A stretch of DNA of 39,199 nt from NCBI GenBank assembly GCA_003427395.1, contig BFEA01000031.1, forward strand, positions 1,297,987 to 1,337,185, given 5' to 3'. Source of the DNA: Chara braunii. Taxonomy: Eukaryota; Streptophyta; Charophyceae; Charales; Characeae. The notes beneath the pieces are model-generated. The model ran no database searches, was not told where the DNA came from, and saw only the letters and a program-made list of their open reading frames with translations. The position numbers were made by a program, and so were the translations under genes. The first letter of the stretch is position 1; the number at the start of each line of letters is the position of its first letter. Of this stretch, positions 10,822 through 21,384 are shown piece by piece.

Positions 10822-10851
10822 ATATATATGTATATATATATATATATATTT
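10822..10851. repeat. (TA)n microsatellite
   Basis: AT dinucleotide tract with one G interruption. Confidence 0.95.
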
Positions 10852-11057
10852 ACAATCAATTGATTTCAGTTTCATGAAAATTTTGGTAATAGTTCATATT
10901 CTGCTGTTTTGAAAACTATTTTTCTTTAATTTTTATGATAAGTGGTTGAAAAGATACAGCCCCTCAAAGTTAAATGTACTTGGACATTTTTCCCAAGGTA
11001 CATACGTCAAGGGGAGGATTGTACTCAACCATTTTCAAAATGGTCATTTAATTGTTT

Positions 11058-11083
11058 TAGACTCCTAGAAAAATAGGAGTCTA
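11058..11083. repeat. 10-bp perfect hairpin
   Basis: TAGACTCCTA and TAGGAGTCTA flank a six-base GAAAAA loop. No T run follows on either strand, so it is not a bacterial-type terminator. It stands alone in AT-rich DNA. Confidence 0.9.
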
Positions 11084-11907
11084 CAGTGACAATTACCTCT
11101 AATATTTTTTGCCCAAGGTCGCACCTCATTGCTAAAGTGTTGAAACGAAAAACGTAAGAAATTAAAATAAGAAAAATAAGATAAGATAAAATAAAATAAA
11201 ATAAAATAAACAAGTTTAACTGCACGCACGTGAGTTCATCATGATTCTGGCGAGGTACGTGCAATTAAAGCAGAATAGCCTTTAATTATTATTAGACCTC
11301 CCCTGAAAAAAAGAAGATAAACTGTAAAATTAAGAGGAGTAAGACCTCGTCATATTTCTCTCTATGTACTCTCCTTCCATCCTCCCTTACGAGAATTGAG
11401 GGTGATTGGAACTCACCATATTATTGCAGGAGAAGGTAGGAGAAAACAAGCCAACCTTTGTTTTTTTTTTCTCCTCATATTTGAGATTCTCTCTCCGACT
11501 GTCCTTTCTCTTTAAGGTTTGAGAAAGGAAGAGCCGCAATCGTTTTTTTTCCGGTTGATTCTCAACAATCAGATCATACCGGTCTACATGTTTGGAAACC
11601 ATAAATATCAATTTTCCAACTCGTTTTGACAAGTTGCATATTTTTCATTTCTTCTTTCACTTTATAAATCTTACAATAAATTTTGACAAAATTTGTGCAA
11701 TTTGTTTTATTTGAAGTTTTTCGTTTTTTTGTTTTTTCCCAACGACATCATGTTATGATTGACGACCAACTATATTTTACACTCTCGTTTGCCTAATTGA
11801 TAACTATTGATGAATATATCATAAACTTGAATCTTATCATTCATATATTAGTTGTCTGGAATAAACAGTCCTGGCTACAACCCACTCTCAAGTTTTCAAA
11901 AGTCAAA
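11084..11907. other. AT-rich gene-poor region
   Basis: Short AAAATAAAAT repeats near 11165-11215, otherwise unremarkable. An 81-codon minus-strand frame at 11387-11632 has no recognisable product. Confidence 0.55.
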
Positions 11908-12033
11908 ACGACTTTGCAAACAGAGGCATAGTGGTCGTGGTTGGGATGACATATGTCTTAGTACATAACATGTTATCTACTAAAACGTGTCACCCAACCA
12001 AGATCACTATGCCTCTATTTGGTCGTAAGTCGA
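11908..12033. mobile_element. 126-bp near-perfect palindrome (MITE-like foldback)
   Basis: The arms meet with no loop at about 11970/11971 (ACATAACA/TGTTATC). Outward pairing continues through TTAGTAC/CTACTAA, TGGTTGGG/CCCAACCA and AGAGGCATAGTG/CACTATGCCTCT to CGACTT/AAGTCG. A few mismatches and small indels suggest a moderately old insertion or a templated duplication. No coding capacity. A target-site duplication could not be fixed by eye. Confidence 0.8.
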
Positions 12034-12439
12034 TACATTTATAAATTGTTGTAATACAAGTCTCAGTTTGAATACACTCACGTTTAAGACGATTAGAAAT
12101 TCAAATAACTTAAGGTTGTAAATTCAATTATGATATCTTAAAATCATTATCTTTTGTATTATGTTCATAACATTTGTATTAGTCATGAGCATGTGTCAGT
12201 TGCAGACACATAAGATATTATGTTGCCATTGTTACTCAAATGAGCAACCTCAAAGAGGTGTAGGTAAAAAAAAAAATGAAAAAAAAAATAACAACTTCCG
12301 ATAACCGTTTCTTCTAACATATCTTTGCAATCCCCAAACCAAATGGTTTAAAAATAAAATTTTTAAATGCAAAATCAACATTAATTTTCGATAAAATTTA
12401 ACCGCATAGAATTTAAACATATCTCTATTTAGTATGTCA
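12034..12439. other. AT-rich spacer
   Basis: Nothing supported. Confidence 0.55.
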
Positions 12440-12600
12440 TATTGTTGTAGGGTCAAACCCCTCTCTGTCCTCACGGCTAAAAACTGACGCGATAATTAAT
12501 GTCATTCCCTATCTTATAAGATCACTATGGTGTAGGGCCACACCCCTCTCCATTTTTGCACCCTTATTTTTAGTCGCGACATTTACATCACACGGCAAAA
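12440..12600. repeat. ~84-bp tandem duplication
   Basis: TGTAGGGTCAAACCCCTCTC and TGTAGGGCCACACCCCTCTC occur about 84 bases apart (around 12449 and 12532). Similar follow-on sequences contain TTTTTAGTCGCGACATT / AAAACTGACGCGATAATT. Confidence 0.7.
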
Positions 12601-13080
12601 AAATATCACAACAATATTTTTTTTGCACATGCCTTATAAAACGATGTTACTCTTCCCCTCATGTGATCGTTTTCATCCACGTGATTAACATTCAGTGGTC
12701 GGATCATGGAGCGGCAATCCTCCTGCCCTTACCTTAAACCACCAGTCCCCCTAATGTAAAAAACCTCGGGGGTACCGGTGGTGTCGTTTCACGACAGGTA
12801 CCGGTATTATAAAGTGGAAAACCGGACGGGCCTCAAAAATAAAATTTGCGACGAAAATTGGAAATGCACCGAATCGGCGTGACAAATATTTCAAGGTCAA
12901 AACAATTTTTTTTTTAAATATATTTTTCCCTTAAAGATCACAACCTAATCTACGGACCCTCAAATTTTCAGACATTTTGAAGAATGCTTCTGAGCATAAA
13001 AATCGGCAAAGTTGCGGCTCGCAAATAGCGGGATTGGACCCACTGGTGACGAACGGTCGCCTCCCCTCCCTACAACCCGA
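12601..13080. other. Gene-poor spacer with GGTACCGGT direct repeat
   Basis: GGTACCGGT occurs twice (about 12771 and 12798), flanking a small GTCGT/ACGAC hairpin. Otherwise nothing supported. Confidence 0.5.
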
Positions 13081-14089
13081 CCCTAACTCACAGGGCAGAG
13101 ACGTTTCGGCTGTCGGGGGGACTGACTATTTAAGGCATGGTCATCCCAATTATTAGCTGGCTTGAGCTTTGCATCAATGATAAGATGCGTGATACTACTT
13201 TGCAAGGGATTTGTTATACAAAAGAATATTATGAGGCTTGTGATTTTCATCAGTATATATTTTTGTAACATGCTTGGGGGCCATGTTGTCGAGCGCATCA
13301 GTCCAGCACCGCACGTGGCAGCGTGGGACCCTCTTAGCTTCGTCACGCAGGAGTTGGACCAACCTCGTCCCGAACACACAAATGGAGCTTCCTTAGGCCG
13401 CTCCGGCCGAGTGCGCCAGCCATACCTCTCGCGATCCCCTACGACAGGATAGGGCCTACGCGAGGCACAACTTACCTCCACCTTACGGGAGTTCTCACCT
13501 CCCTTTGGTGAGCGTATCCCCGCCGAGCTACCAGTCCACAGTATGAAAGCTAATCAGTTGCAATCGCAGAGGTGGACCAGCCGATGGCGTTTCTCGTTCG
13601 CTGTAGCATAGGGGGTACGCGCGGTAGTACGCCTCTATCGGACCCGCACGCAAACCGGCATCTTGGGGGGCTGAGGTCCCAAGCGCGGTTCGTCGCCGGT
13701 CGACTAGGACGCATCCCACACACCACGCGCACACCATTTTACGAACACAAAAAATAAAGTACACATACGCACACATACGAAACGACACAACACAAACAAC
13801 GCGACAACGCTCCTAGCCCCTCGGTAGCCATCCCATAACTTTCCAATGTGGAAATCAAATAGGCGTCGCGCGCGAGACTTGATATAAAACCGCGCAAACG
13901 CAGGGCTAAGCCATATCGACTTGCAATGCAAACGTACGCAAGTAGTCGCAATGATGGTGTACTATGTAGTGCCCATAATCGTTCGGTCCTCGTTAGTCTC
14001 GAGGGTCGCATTCGACAATCAAGTGTCGGTTGACACGCGCCTTGAGGGTTAATATCTTGACGCTGGACAACCGCCGTACGAGGTTGAGC
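13081..14089. other. GC-richer gene-poor region
   Basis: Several overlapping ORFs of 60-130 codons on both strands, none with recognisable motifs or a consistent coding frame. I treat them as chance frames in GC-richer DNA. Confidence 0.5.
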
Positions 14090-14210
14090 ATCACACACCC
14101 TCTTCTGCACCCTGTGCAAAGTGGGTGGTACACAGGTCTATACCTGTGGCGGCAGTCGTTCCTTACTGCCCTGGGGATGAGTCCCACTCCGGGCCTGAGC
14201 GAAGGCCAAA
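14090..14210. repeat. Run of small perfect hairpins
   Basis: CACAGGT/ACCTGTG with a 4-nt loop, GGCAGT/ACTGCC with an 8-nt loop, GGGA/TCCC and GGCCT/AGGCC follow one another within about 85 bases. This resembles the hairpin clusters at 8.1 and 32 kb. Confidence 0.65.
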
Positions 14211-14989
14211 GGCTTTGACTTTGACGGCTGCCACGGACTACAACGTCCAACTATAAAAATTAACAAGCAAGATCAATCAATAAATAAATAAGCATCCCAA
14301 TACTCATACATTAGGTTAAGACTCGAGGTAACAACCAAAAGGAGGGGGAAACATAAACCCATCAGGTATGCAGATCGTGCGACACATGGTTGTCATTCTC
14401 ACTCCCTCCAAAATATGGCTCATGTACCAAGCTCCAAAATACTAACCTGCATGAGACACAGGCACACACAAAAGTCACATTGCCATACACCAATGTGGTC
14501 AACTTTACTGTTCCCTGTAACAAACACCATGCCTCACGCACTCAAGCCCAAATCATAGTCTAAATCTCCATAAATCCCACAAGTTCTTTATAATGGTCAT
14601 TAAAATGAAGCCCAGTTAAAACCTTCAAAGGAACATATCAAGTCTCAGGGCTAAGGCAATCAAATTGAGGTACAGGTATGAGCAAGTTGTGTCGTGAGCC
14701 GACAAGTCGGCGATCAACCAACCNACNTGTTATCANTGATANCAGAATATNATCCTCNCGAGATCAAGCTGAACTAGTCCAAATCCCGAATCAAGCGGTC
14801 TAGAGGAACTGTAACACAAGACAGGTCAATTCCCAAGCTAGACCTATAAGTCCATGGGGAGTAATCCTCATATCCCGATATCACTCAAATCATCCTAATT
14901 GACTAAGCCTGAATCTACCTTCAAGCAGTGCCCAAAGCAAAGGTAGACCTTGGCATAATCCCCCCTATACAGAGTGGATCGCCAAAATC
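14211..14989. other. C-rich, G-poor spacer
   Basis: The plus strand has markedly more C than G from here to about 16.9 kb. Ns cluster at 14724-14759. No gene seen. Confidence 0.55.
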
Positions 14990-15610
14990 GCCACCTGTCA
15001 AAATATAATCTATCTCCTTTAAACTAAGAAAATTTCGGCAGCGCTTCCCGTAGGAAAAATGCCTTTTCATAATTTATATACGCTCAAATATGAAAGCAGA
15101 AATAATCTCTAACTCAAGAAAGTCAAATTTTGTCCAACTCCCTGAATTTTGGGCAGCACTCCTTTTAGAAAATGAGACTTCCCAGATTTATACTATCTCA
15201 TATTTGAACTCAGAATAACTCGAGTTTTTGTCAAGACAAAATTTAACAACTCCTTAGATTTGTAGAACTTTGGGCAGCACGTCCTCTAGAAAAGTGTTAT
15301 TCCAAAATTTATACAAGGCTAAGTTCGATATTTGAAACTAACTTTGACTTCTCAAAGTCCAATTTTGTCTAACTTCCTGAATTAGCAAAAACTTGGGCAA
15401 GAGTCCCTTTAGAAAAAGGAGACTTTCCATATTTTTACTAAGTCAGATATAAAGAAAAGACAAGTTGAACTTTGACAAGTAAAAAAATTGACCAACTCCT
15501 TGGATTTGTAGAAATTCCGGCAGCGCTTCCTGTAGAGAAAGTAGTTTGCCAAGATTTATACAAAGCCAAATATAAAAGATGACCTCAGAAAATGCAAGAA
15601 TTGATCTAAG
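14990..15610. repeat. ~120-bp tandem repeat, five copies
   Basis: A GGCAGCRCTTCC.. anchor followed by TAGAAAA..GAGACTTYCC, an AGATTTATAC segment and CAAATATRAA recurs at about 15037, 15151, 15272, 15394 and 15519 (intervals about 114-125). Between anchors lies a variable AATTTTGTCYAACTYCYTGA-type stretch. The copies are diverged; no coding frame runs through them. Confidence 0.88.
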
Positions 15611-15845
15611 TAAAAAAACTTAGCTTAGAAAATGCAGGAATTGAAACTAACTCCTATGGCTCTAGCACGTGGCGAGCGACTAAAGCAACTAGCTATCAAA
15701 CTGAAGCTCAGACCAAGTAGTAGCCTCACTCAATCACATGCAGGCGAAACCACAAAGGTGAGTACTCTCTCCATCCCCAAGTCAACTTAGCAAACAATAG
15801 TTCATAATCTTTCAATGCTTAAACCCTTTATACCCTGCTTACATA
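15611..15845. other. Non-genic spacer
   Basis: Nothing supported; a partial echo of the 120-bp repeat (CAGAAAATGCAAGAATTGA twice) around 15588-15655. Confidence 0.45.
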
Positions 15846-15846
15846 A

Positions 15847-16678
15847 GGCGTAAAGTCAGGCCATCCAATCTTATGGAACATGCGTGACTCAACCATCAAG
15901 TATACACGAACAGGTTGCACTACTACTTTTCTGTTCCTTTGGGCGCATGACTAAGCCATTCATCTTAGACACAATGCCTAGTCACCCTAAATTGTTTAAT
16001 ATCCAAGTTATATATACTTCTCTGAACTTAATCTCCAAGGTGGGTGTAGGACTGAGCCATTCATCTTAGAAACAATGCTAAGCCGGCCCAAATTACCTTC
16101 AATTATATTCTTAATTGTACTCTCTTCAAATTTATGGTAAGCTTTAGTCAGACCATCCAATCTTATGGAACCCTTGCCTGACTAGCCTGTTCTCAAGTAA
16201 AATAGTAATAAGATATAGGCAAATCATAACATTTCGGGTTCCAGCATGTGTGAGGCATTGGGCCAGACCATCCAATCTTATGGAACATGTCTGGTCCTCT
16301 GCCAGGCTCACTCTCTGATCCATCTGTGTGCGGCATAAGTCCAAAGCCATCCAATCTTATGGAACATGCCTCGCCCCCAGCCAAAGTTAATTTCTCATAA
16401 CCAAAGCAGGAAGAGACTTAGTCACCTGAACTTACAGAACAGTTCAGTCTCCTCGTTCAGAAACAAAGAAACTCAAGAAAACCCAGAAAAAACAAGGCAA
16501 CTCAGGGTACCTAAGCTTATAGAGCGCCCTGAGCCCCCGAAATTCAAACACAGTCAAACCCTCGCAAACCAGAGCAGTCAGGTCACCTAAACTTATAGAG
16601 CGTCGTGACCCTCCATGCAATTCGAAAAATAGAACACAGCAGCCAGGCCATCCAATCTTATGGAACATGCCTGACCTT
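15847..16678. repeat. Ten-unit hairpin array with conserved core and variable stems
   Basis: Core CATCCAATCTTATGGAACAT, or a diverged form, occurs ten times, at about 15862, 15957, 16058, 16154, 16269, 16348, 16423, 16508, 16574 and 16649. In most units the flanks pair with each other although the stem sequence differs: TAGTCAG/CTGACTA (16145-16184), GGGCCAGAC/GTCTGGTCC with one G-T (16260-16297), TGACTA+GC/GC+TAGTCA (15948-15984), AGACT/AGTCT (16414-16450) and CTCAGGG/CCCTGAG (16501-16533). The unit at 16348 pairs poorly. Spacing varies from about 65 to 115 bases. Short minus-strand ORFs with FHKIGW peptides are translations of the core. Confidence 0.88.
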
Positions 16679-16689
16679 ATAAGACCCTT

Positions 16690-18050
16690 TCAACCTCAAG
16701 CAAAACCACCTTCCTCCCAACCTTCCCCTAGATGCATTCCCCTTCGTTCGCAATCTGCCTTCAGTCAAACAACAAAAATTGAAACTGGGGATTTGCATGC
16801 ATTCCTTGACTTTATCTTATTCATGTCCTGGAAGTCAAACAACAAGTCAAAGTAGGGCTGCATACCATATACTCAGTCAAGACATAGTCAGGAGTACAAA
16901 TATTGGGTTATAACTGGATTTATAGAGGGAAGATTAAACCTTTACCTCTCAGTTCCCTGCCTTCAGAACTCCTCCTGAGTTCCGGCAGAGCTCCCGCAAT
17001 CGGTGGGCTGACTCCCCACAGAGTCTTGCTGCGGTCCTACGGGTTGCAATCCCCCCTGCCGCCTTCCTCTCAGAACAGGATTAGACTTAGAGTAAGAAAG
17101 GCAGAAGGAGGGGTTTCAGACTTTCGAGATACAGTAGAGGGACTGACTCAACTCTCAGGAGAGGGCCTTGATACCTTCATTCGCCTGAGGGCCCCGCAAT
17201 GATGGTCAGGACGTACGATGTCACTTGGCCAACAATAGCCAAACTGTCAACTGTTTACTTCCTGACAGTCCACCCAATCGCGGCGAAAGACCCCCCCGGT
17301 CAACGGACTCAGCCACTACATTCGCAGAGTTGGACAGTTCACCGGTAAGCAAACAGCCTCACAGTCGGATCCACCCCGCCCCGCACAGCAGGGCGGGCAG
17401 CGTATCAGTCAACAGGTAAGACCCTCCTGCTTGTTATTCGCCCCTCACTTTCCCGCTCTAACTGAGTGGGCAGCACTCCAACTAGCAGGCAACCTTCAGA
17501 CCCTTGTGGCTGGCCTCACGCCCATTCCAATGACAGGATTAGCAAACTCGAAATGAAACTTCTACCCGAACGCGGGGCTATGCAGTCAGCCGCTGCTCTT
17601 CCCGACTTCCCCTGCTGGCAGTCCGCGTAGCTCGACGCCGCAGCTCGACTTCCAGTTCGCCCCGCAATGCTCGCTCTACAGGCACACCCTTCGCACTCCC
17701 ACATAAACTGCACAAAACCAGGTCGAATCCTTCCCTTAGGATCCGATCACGCTCTCTTACCAACCCGTACTTTGTATGTGCACAGCTTGGTTCAGTAGCC
17801 CGACTCTTGGTTCATCCCTCAGTGGTCGTCCTGCCTCTGCAGGCCTGTTCCGACGACGGGGTACGGTCGTAGTACCACCACGATATCTGTCTCTGGCCGC
17901 TACATACACTTACTCAAATGGTTGCGACCAGCCCGCTACCGTACACACTTCCTTGGACTGGGCTGGGTAATCAGTCTTCCGTTAGCAGGCGGGGAAATGC
18001 ATTCCCTCTGCAAAGTCCCCCTTCTCCTCGTGCGGCCTGCATCTTACTTC

Positions 18051-18052
<2 letters not shown>
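16690..18052. other. C-rich gene-poor region with small inverted repeats
   Basis: No recognisable gene. One clear perfect inverted repeat is ACTGTCA/TGACAGT near 17243-17269. Overlapping short frames lack protein character. Confidence 0.5.

Positions 18053-18098
<46 letters not shown>
18053..18098. repeat. (CT)n microsatellite
   Basis: Uninterrupted CT repeat ending in GTGTGTG. Confidence 0.98.
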
Positions 18099-18105
<7 letters not shown>

Positions 18106-18129
18106 CTGCAACGCCTTATATATGAGCAT

Positions 18130-18152
18130 ACCTGGCCGTTTCTTGGCCAGGT
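18130..18152. repeat. 8-bp perfect hairpin
   Basis: ACCTGGCC and GGCCAGGT flank a 7-nt GTTTCTT loop. Confidence 0.9.
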
Positions 18153-18429
18153 TCAGTCAAAGCGAGGGGAGCAAGCCGCTAGATGCGGCAATACTTCGCT
18201 AGTCCATACCCGCAGTTCTTATCGCCCGCTCCTTCGATCGACAAGCTGGGCAGCGCAATGGCCAACACGTAAGTCTCCAACCCTGCGGCTGACAGGGTGA
18301 CCAAATTCGAATGAATCTTTCGCAGGTGTATGGATTGATACACTTCTCTCAAAACTTTTCTCCTTGGGCACAAACTCAGCCACACATGCCGAACAACCTG
18401 ACGTCTGAATCGAGAACCCGACATCGCCA
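18153..18429. other. Non-genic spacer
   Basis: Nothing supported. Confidence 0.45.
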
Positions 18430-19090
18430 TTCAACTCGGAATGGCCCAAAACTCTGTTTTAGCATCCTCACTCGCCCGATTTCGTCAAGAAACGGGCGAG
18501 ATACGTAACATTTCACCTTCGTCCACTTCAGTCCCGCCATCTCTTCACGCAGCCCCTTTCTCTTCTATCCCCCTAAACACTACTCCAACCACCCAACTAA
18601 CCCTGCCAACCGACTCGTACCGCATCCAAACCCCAACTTTGCATCTTTGTTCGTCGAAAACGGTCGAGAAACGACCGATCAAACAAGGCTTCACTCCCAT
18701 TTTCTTCCCTCTCCGCCATCTCCCGCGCACCTCTTTTCCTACTAACCTCCCCTTCTACTAACTCTTACCTGAAACTGACTTCGTACTCTAATTCGCGACC
18801 ACCCAAACCCCCCATTTCGTACCTTGGTTCGTCAAAAATGGTCGAGGAACGGCCAAGTAAAGTGGAGCTTCACTTCCGCACCCTCCATAGCTCCGCGTGG
18901 TCACATTCCCTCACACTGACTAACTTACTAATCCACCTTGAAATCTAACCCTACCGTCACTTTCGCCTACCCCAAAAACCTTGGTCTGCCATCTTCTTCC
19001 GCTCGTTTTCATCAAGAAACGAGCGGGCATACATTTCTCCCCTCCCGCCATAGCCGTTTCTCTTCTTTGACGCCCCGCATGCACCCAGCT
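18430..19090. repeat. ~180-bp tandem array, four units, each with a hairpin
   Basis: Hairpin regions recur at about 18471, 18650, 18833 and 18999. Unit 1 is CTCGCCCG/CGGGCGAG with a single bulged A and an inner TTTC-GTCAA-GAAA cap (18471-18500). Unit 4 is CCGCTCG/CGAGCGG with a bulged T and TTTC-ATCAA-GAAA (18999-19027). Units 2 and 3 carry CGGTCG/CGACCG and TGGTCG/CGGCCA after TTCGTCRAAAA. Each hairpin is followed by a C/T-rich stretch with CCGCCATC or a similar word, then ACTAACCT/ACTAACTT-like sequence. The outer stems are unrelated between units 1 and 4 although the cap is conserved. Confidence 0.8.
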
Positions 19091-20425
19091 TCGGATCCTG
19101 TCCAGATTCAGTCGGCCGTTTCTACCACCCTGCCTCACTGGCCATCGCCAGTCTCCCCCGCTGTCTGTGCCACTTCCTACCTCACCGCTCCGCCTTAGCG
19201 CCCGCTGCCTCTTCACCCCGCTAAGCTCCGTTTCTCCCCCGTCGCGCCCTGCGCACGAATCCGAACGCAGATAGCGTCCGGGTGCATTCCCTTTTGCAGC
19301 TCGTTTCGCTGCGCAACATCTCCCCCACTATTGGCCTTCTTCGACCGTGGTTGACGTCCCAACTGTACAGCCCGACGGTCGGTCGAAATGCCAGACAAAG
19401 AAGCTTCGGCCGTCGGACCCCCCCCCGATTTATGCGTATCAGTCCTGCGCCGGAGCCATACTAATCTTCACTGTATCGTTCCAATTTTAACGGATGTCCC
19501 GAAGGACTTAGGGCCGGCTGGCGCCCCTTGGCCACCGCAACAGACTGCCGTCGGGCGGACCCAGCTGCGGGACGGGCCAACCAGCCTTTCGTCCCTTCCT
19601 CTCGAGTGTACCCGGCGCGACCTGCGCCCGGGGTCACTCCGCCTGATGCTAGCGCCCGCTGCTTCTGCCCAGGTGCCCGACAGCCCCCCCCCGCCTGATA
19701 CTACCGGCTGAACCCTGGCCGACTAGAGATCTTGGCCCTATACTACTGGCTAGCCCCCGACCGGTACACCCAGCGCTACAGCAAGTACCGCCCCCGCTGG
19801 TGGGTGCAGCTCCCGCACGTTCCCTTGTTGGAGGCTCGCGCACGGATGTGGCCGGTACGGGGTTCCCCGTAATACCAAGACGGGATAGCTTCGGCGCGGT
19901 CACAAAGACAGATAGTAGCCATACTTCAGGCAGTCCGCGAATACAACACCCCCTCCCGCGCGACTTCATCGAACCTGAAACATAGGTCATATACATCCGG
20001 CATTAACGGCCCCTTCTACCTAAAGTACAACCACAAACCCAGATCCTAACTACGCCGTGGTTTTCCCTGCCACGACGTGGTAGGGGACCTTTGTCAGCAC
20101 CCTGGGCTCACGGACCATCAGGCGAGGCCCGCACTCCAGGCCTTCGACTACTGTGTCGCCCATTAAGTCCAGCGTCGCGTCCGAGTCAACGGCATGCCGA
20201 AGCATAACAAGAATTACTACAACAATTATTTGATAAAACTACAAACAGACGCCGCGCGTCCCGTTGGCCCGTGACGCCGCGCACGCCTAGGCAGCGCACA
20301 GTTGCGCCTCACCGTCAATACCCCACGCCACCACGTGCGCCTCTCATCCTGACAAAAACCTATGCTTTCGTTCACGTGCACGCCGTCAGGCGGGCGACAC
20401 TGCACTTGCGTGACCTGCAAAAACA
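19091..20425. other. GC/C-rich gene-poor region
   Basis: Dense CpG and C runs; several 60-115-codon frames without motifs. A perfect inverted repeat TTCGACCG (19340-19347) / CGGTCGAA (19380-19387) lies near the start. No gene supported. Confidence 0.5.
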
Positions 20426-20455
20426 TGCCAAATACCCTTGTAAGGGTATTTGGCA
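20426..20455. repeat. 30-base near-perfect palindrome
   Basis: TGCCAAATACCCTT and AAGGGTATTTGGCA are exact reverse complements separated only by GT. It is homologous to the two weaker copies at 8842 and 8971 and shares the preceding TGCAAAA and following CGACA with the 8971 copy. Confidence 0.95.
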
Positions 20456-21384
20456 CGACAGTCTTCCCAGACCCTATTAAGCGACGTCCCCGTCGCAACA
20501 AGTAATCACGATGAGTATCGTCCACATATAGTTCTCAAATGAAAACACATGATAACTTTCTCAGCCCTTAACTCGTCGCCAAACTCGACTAAAGCAGTCA
20601 TTAAACCGTATCAACTCTAGATCTCGGCTCCTCGAAACAATGCGGGCAGAAGTCAAAGGTCGAAAATATTACTCAATTCCTTATCAAAAATAAAATTCTA
20701 CAATAGCCGAATAATCGGTTAAGCACAAACACTCCTCCACTTCTAATTTGACAAAGTGGATAAACCCACTCTCCACCCACTTCGACCACGCATAGGAAGT
20801 CGTCCAATGCCAAACTTAGACCCACAACACTTCCAGTCTCTTTGAGCGATGTTTTATCGCGCCGGACACACTGATCACCTCACCACTGGCTAAGACTCAG
20901 ACTCAGTGGTGGGTCAAATTTCAGGGCCTCAGTCTCCAGGCAGATTCTTCACTTTCCACCCATCAACTACTCAGCTCAACCAATCTATACACCCCTTTTT
21001 CCCAAGCTCTCTCTCAAAAGAACACTTCATTGTAGGATTTAATCAGACACCTCAATCTCTCAGCCAATCTAGAAGATCAGGGTGTTTGACCCAATCATAC
21101 ATACCACAAATGTACTTTATGGGCAGGGCCCCGTCAAGCCCAGTCCCCCAAGGCACTATTACCATTTAAAAGTCACTCATTTTATTAACTCATCAAAGGT
21201 ATGGGCGGTGATATTCACTTAATCCTTCAACAAAAAGAAAATCACCCCTCTCTCCCATAAATCCTACCTTTATGAGTGAGATCCCTCACTTTTGTCACGC
21301 ACTTTGTTAATCTTATTCATAAGTTTTGATCAGTGAGCCAACTCTCATAACTTCTTTTCAAACAGAACTTAACGCCATTTTCAA
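20456..21384. other. Gene-poor spacer with one hairpin
   Basis: CACCACTG (20881-20888) pairs with CAGTGGTG (20904-20911). Nothing else supported. Confidence 0.5.

Noticed and set aside
11058-11083. Intrinsic transcription terminator
   Set aside because: The hairpin is perfect, but no T run follows on either strand and the genome is eukaryotic.
13083-14250. Cluster of 60-130-codon ORFs on both strands
   Set aside because: Frames overlap antiparallel, have no recognisable motifs, and fit chance expectation in GC-richer DNA.
15847-16678. CRISPR array
   Set aside because: Spacing varies (about 65-115 bases), the repeats are degenerate with changing flanks, no cas genes are present, and the context is eukaryotic.
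19213-20525. Several 60-115-codon ORFs in C-rich DNA
   Set aside because: Pro/Arg/Ser-rich shadows of GC-rich sequence without domains or splice context.
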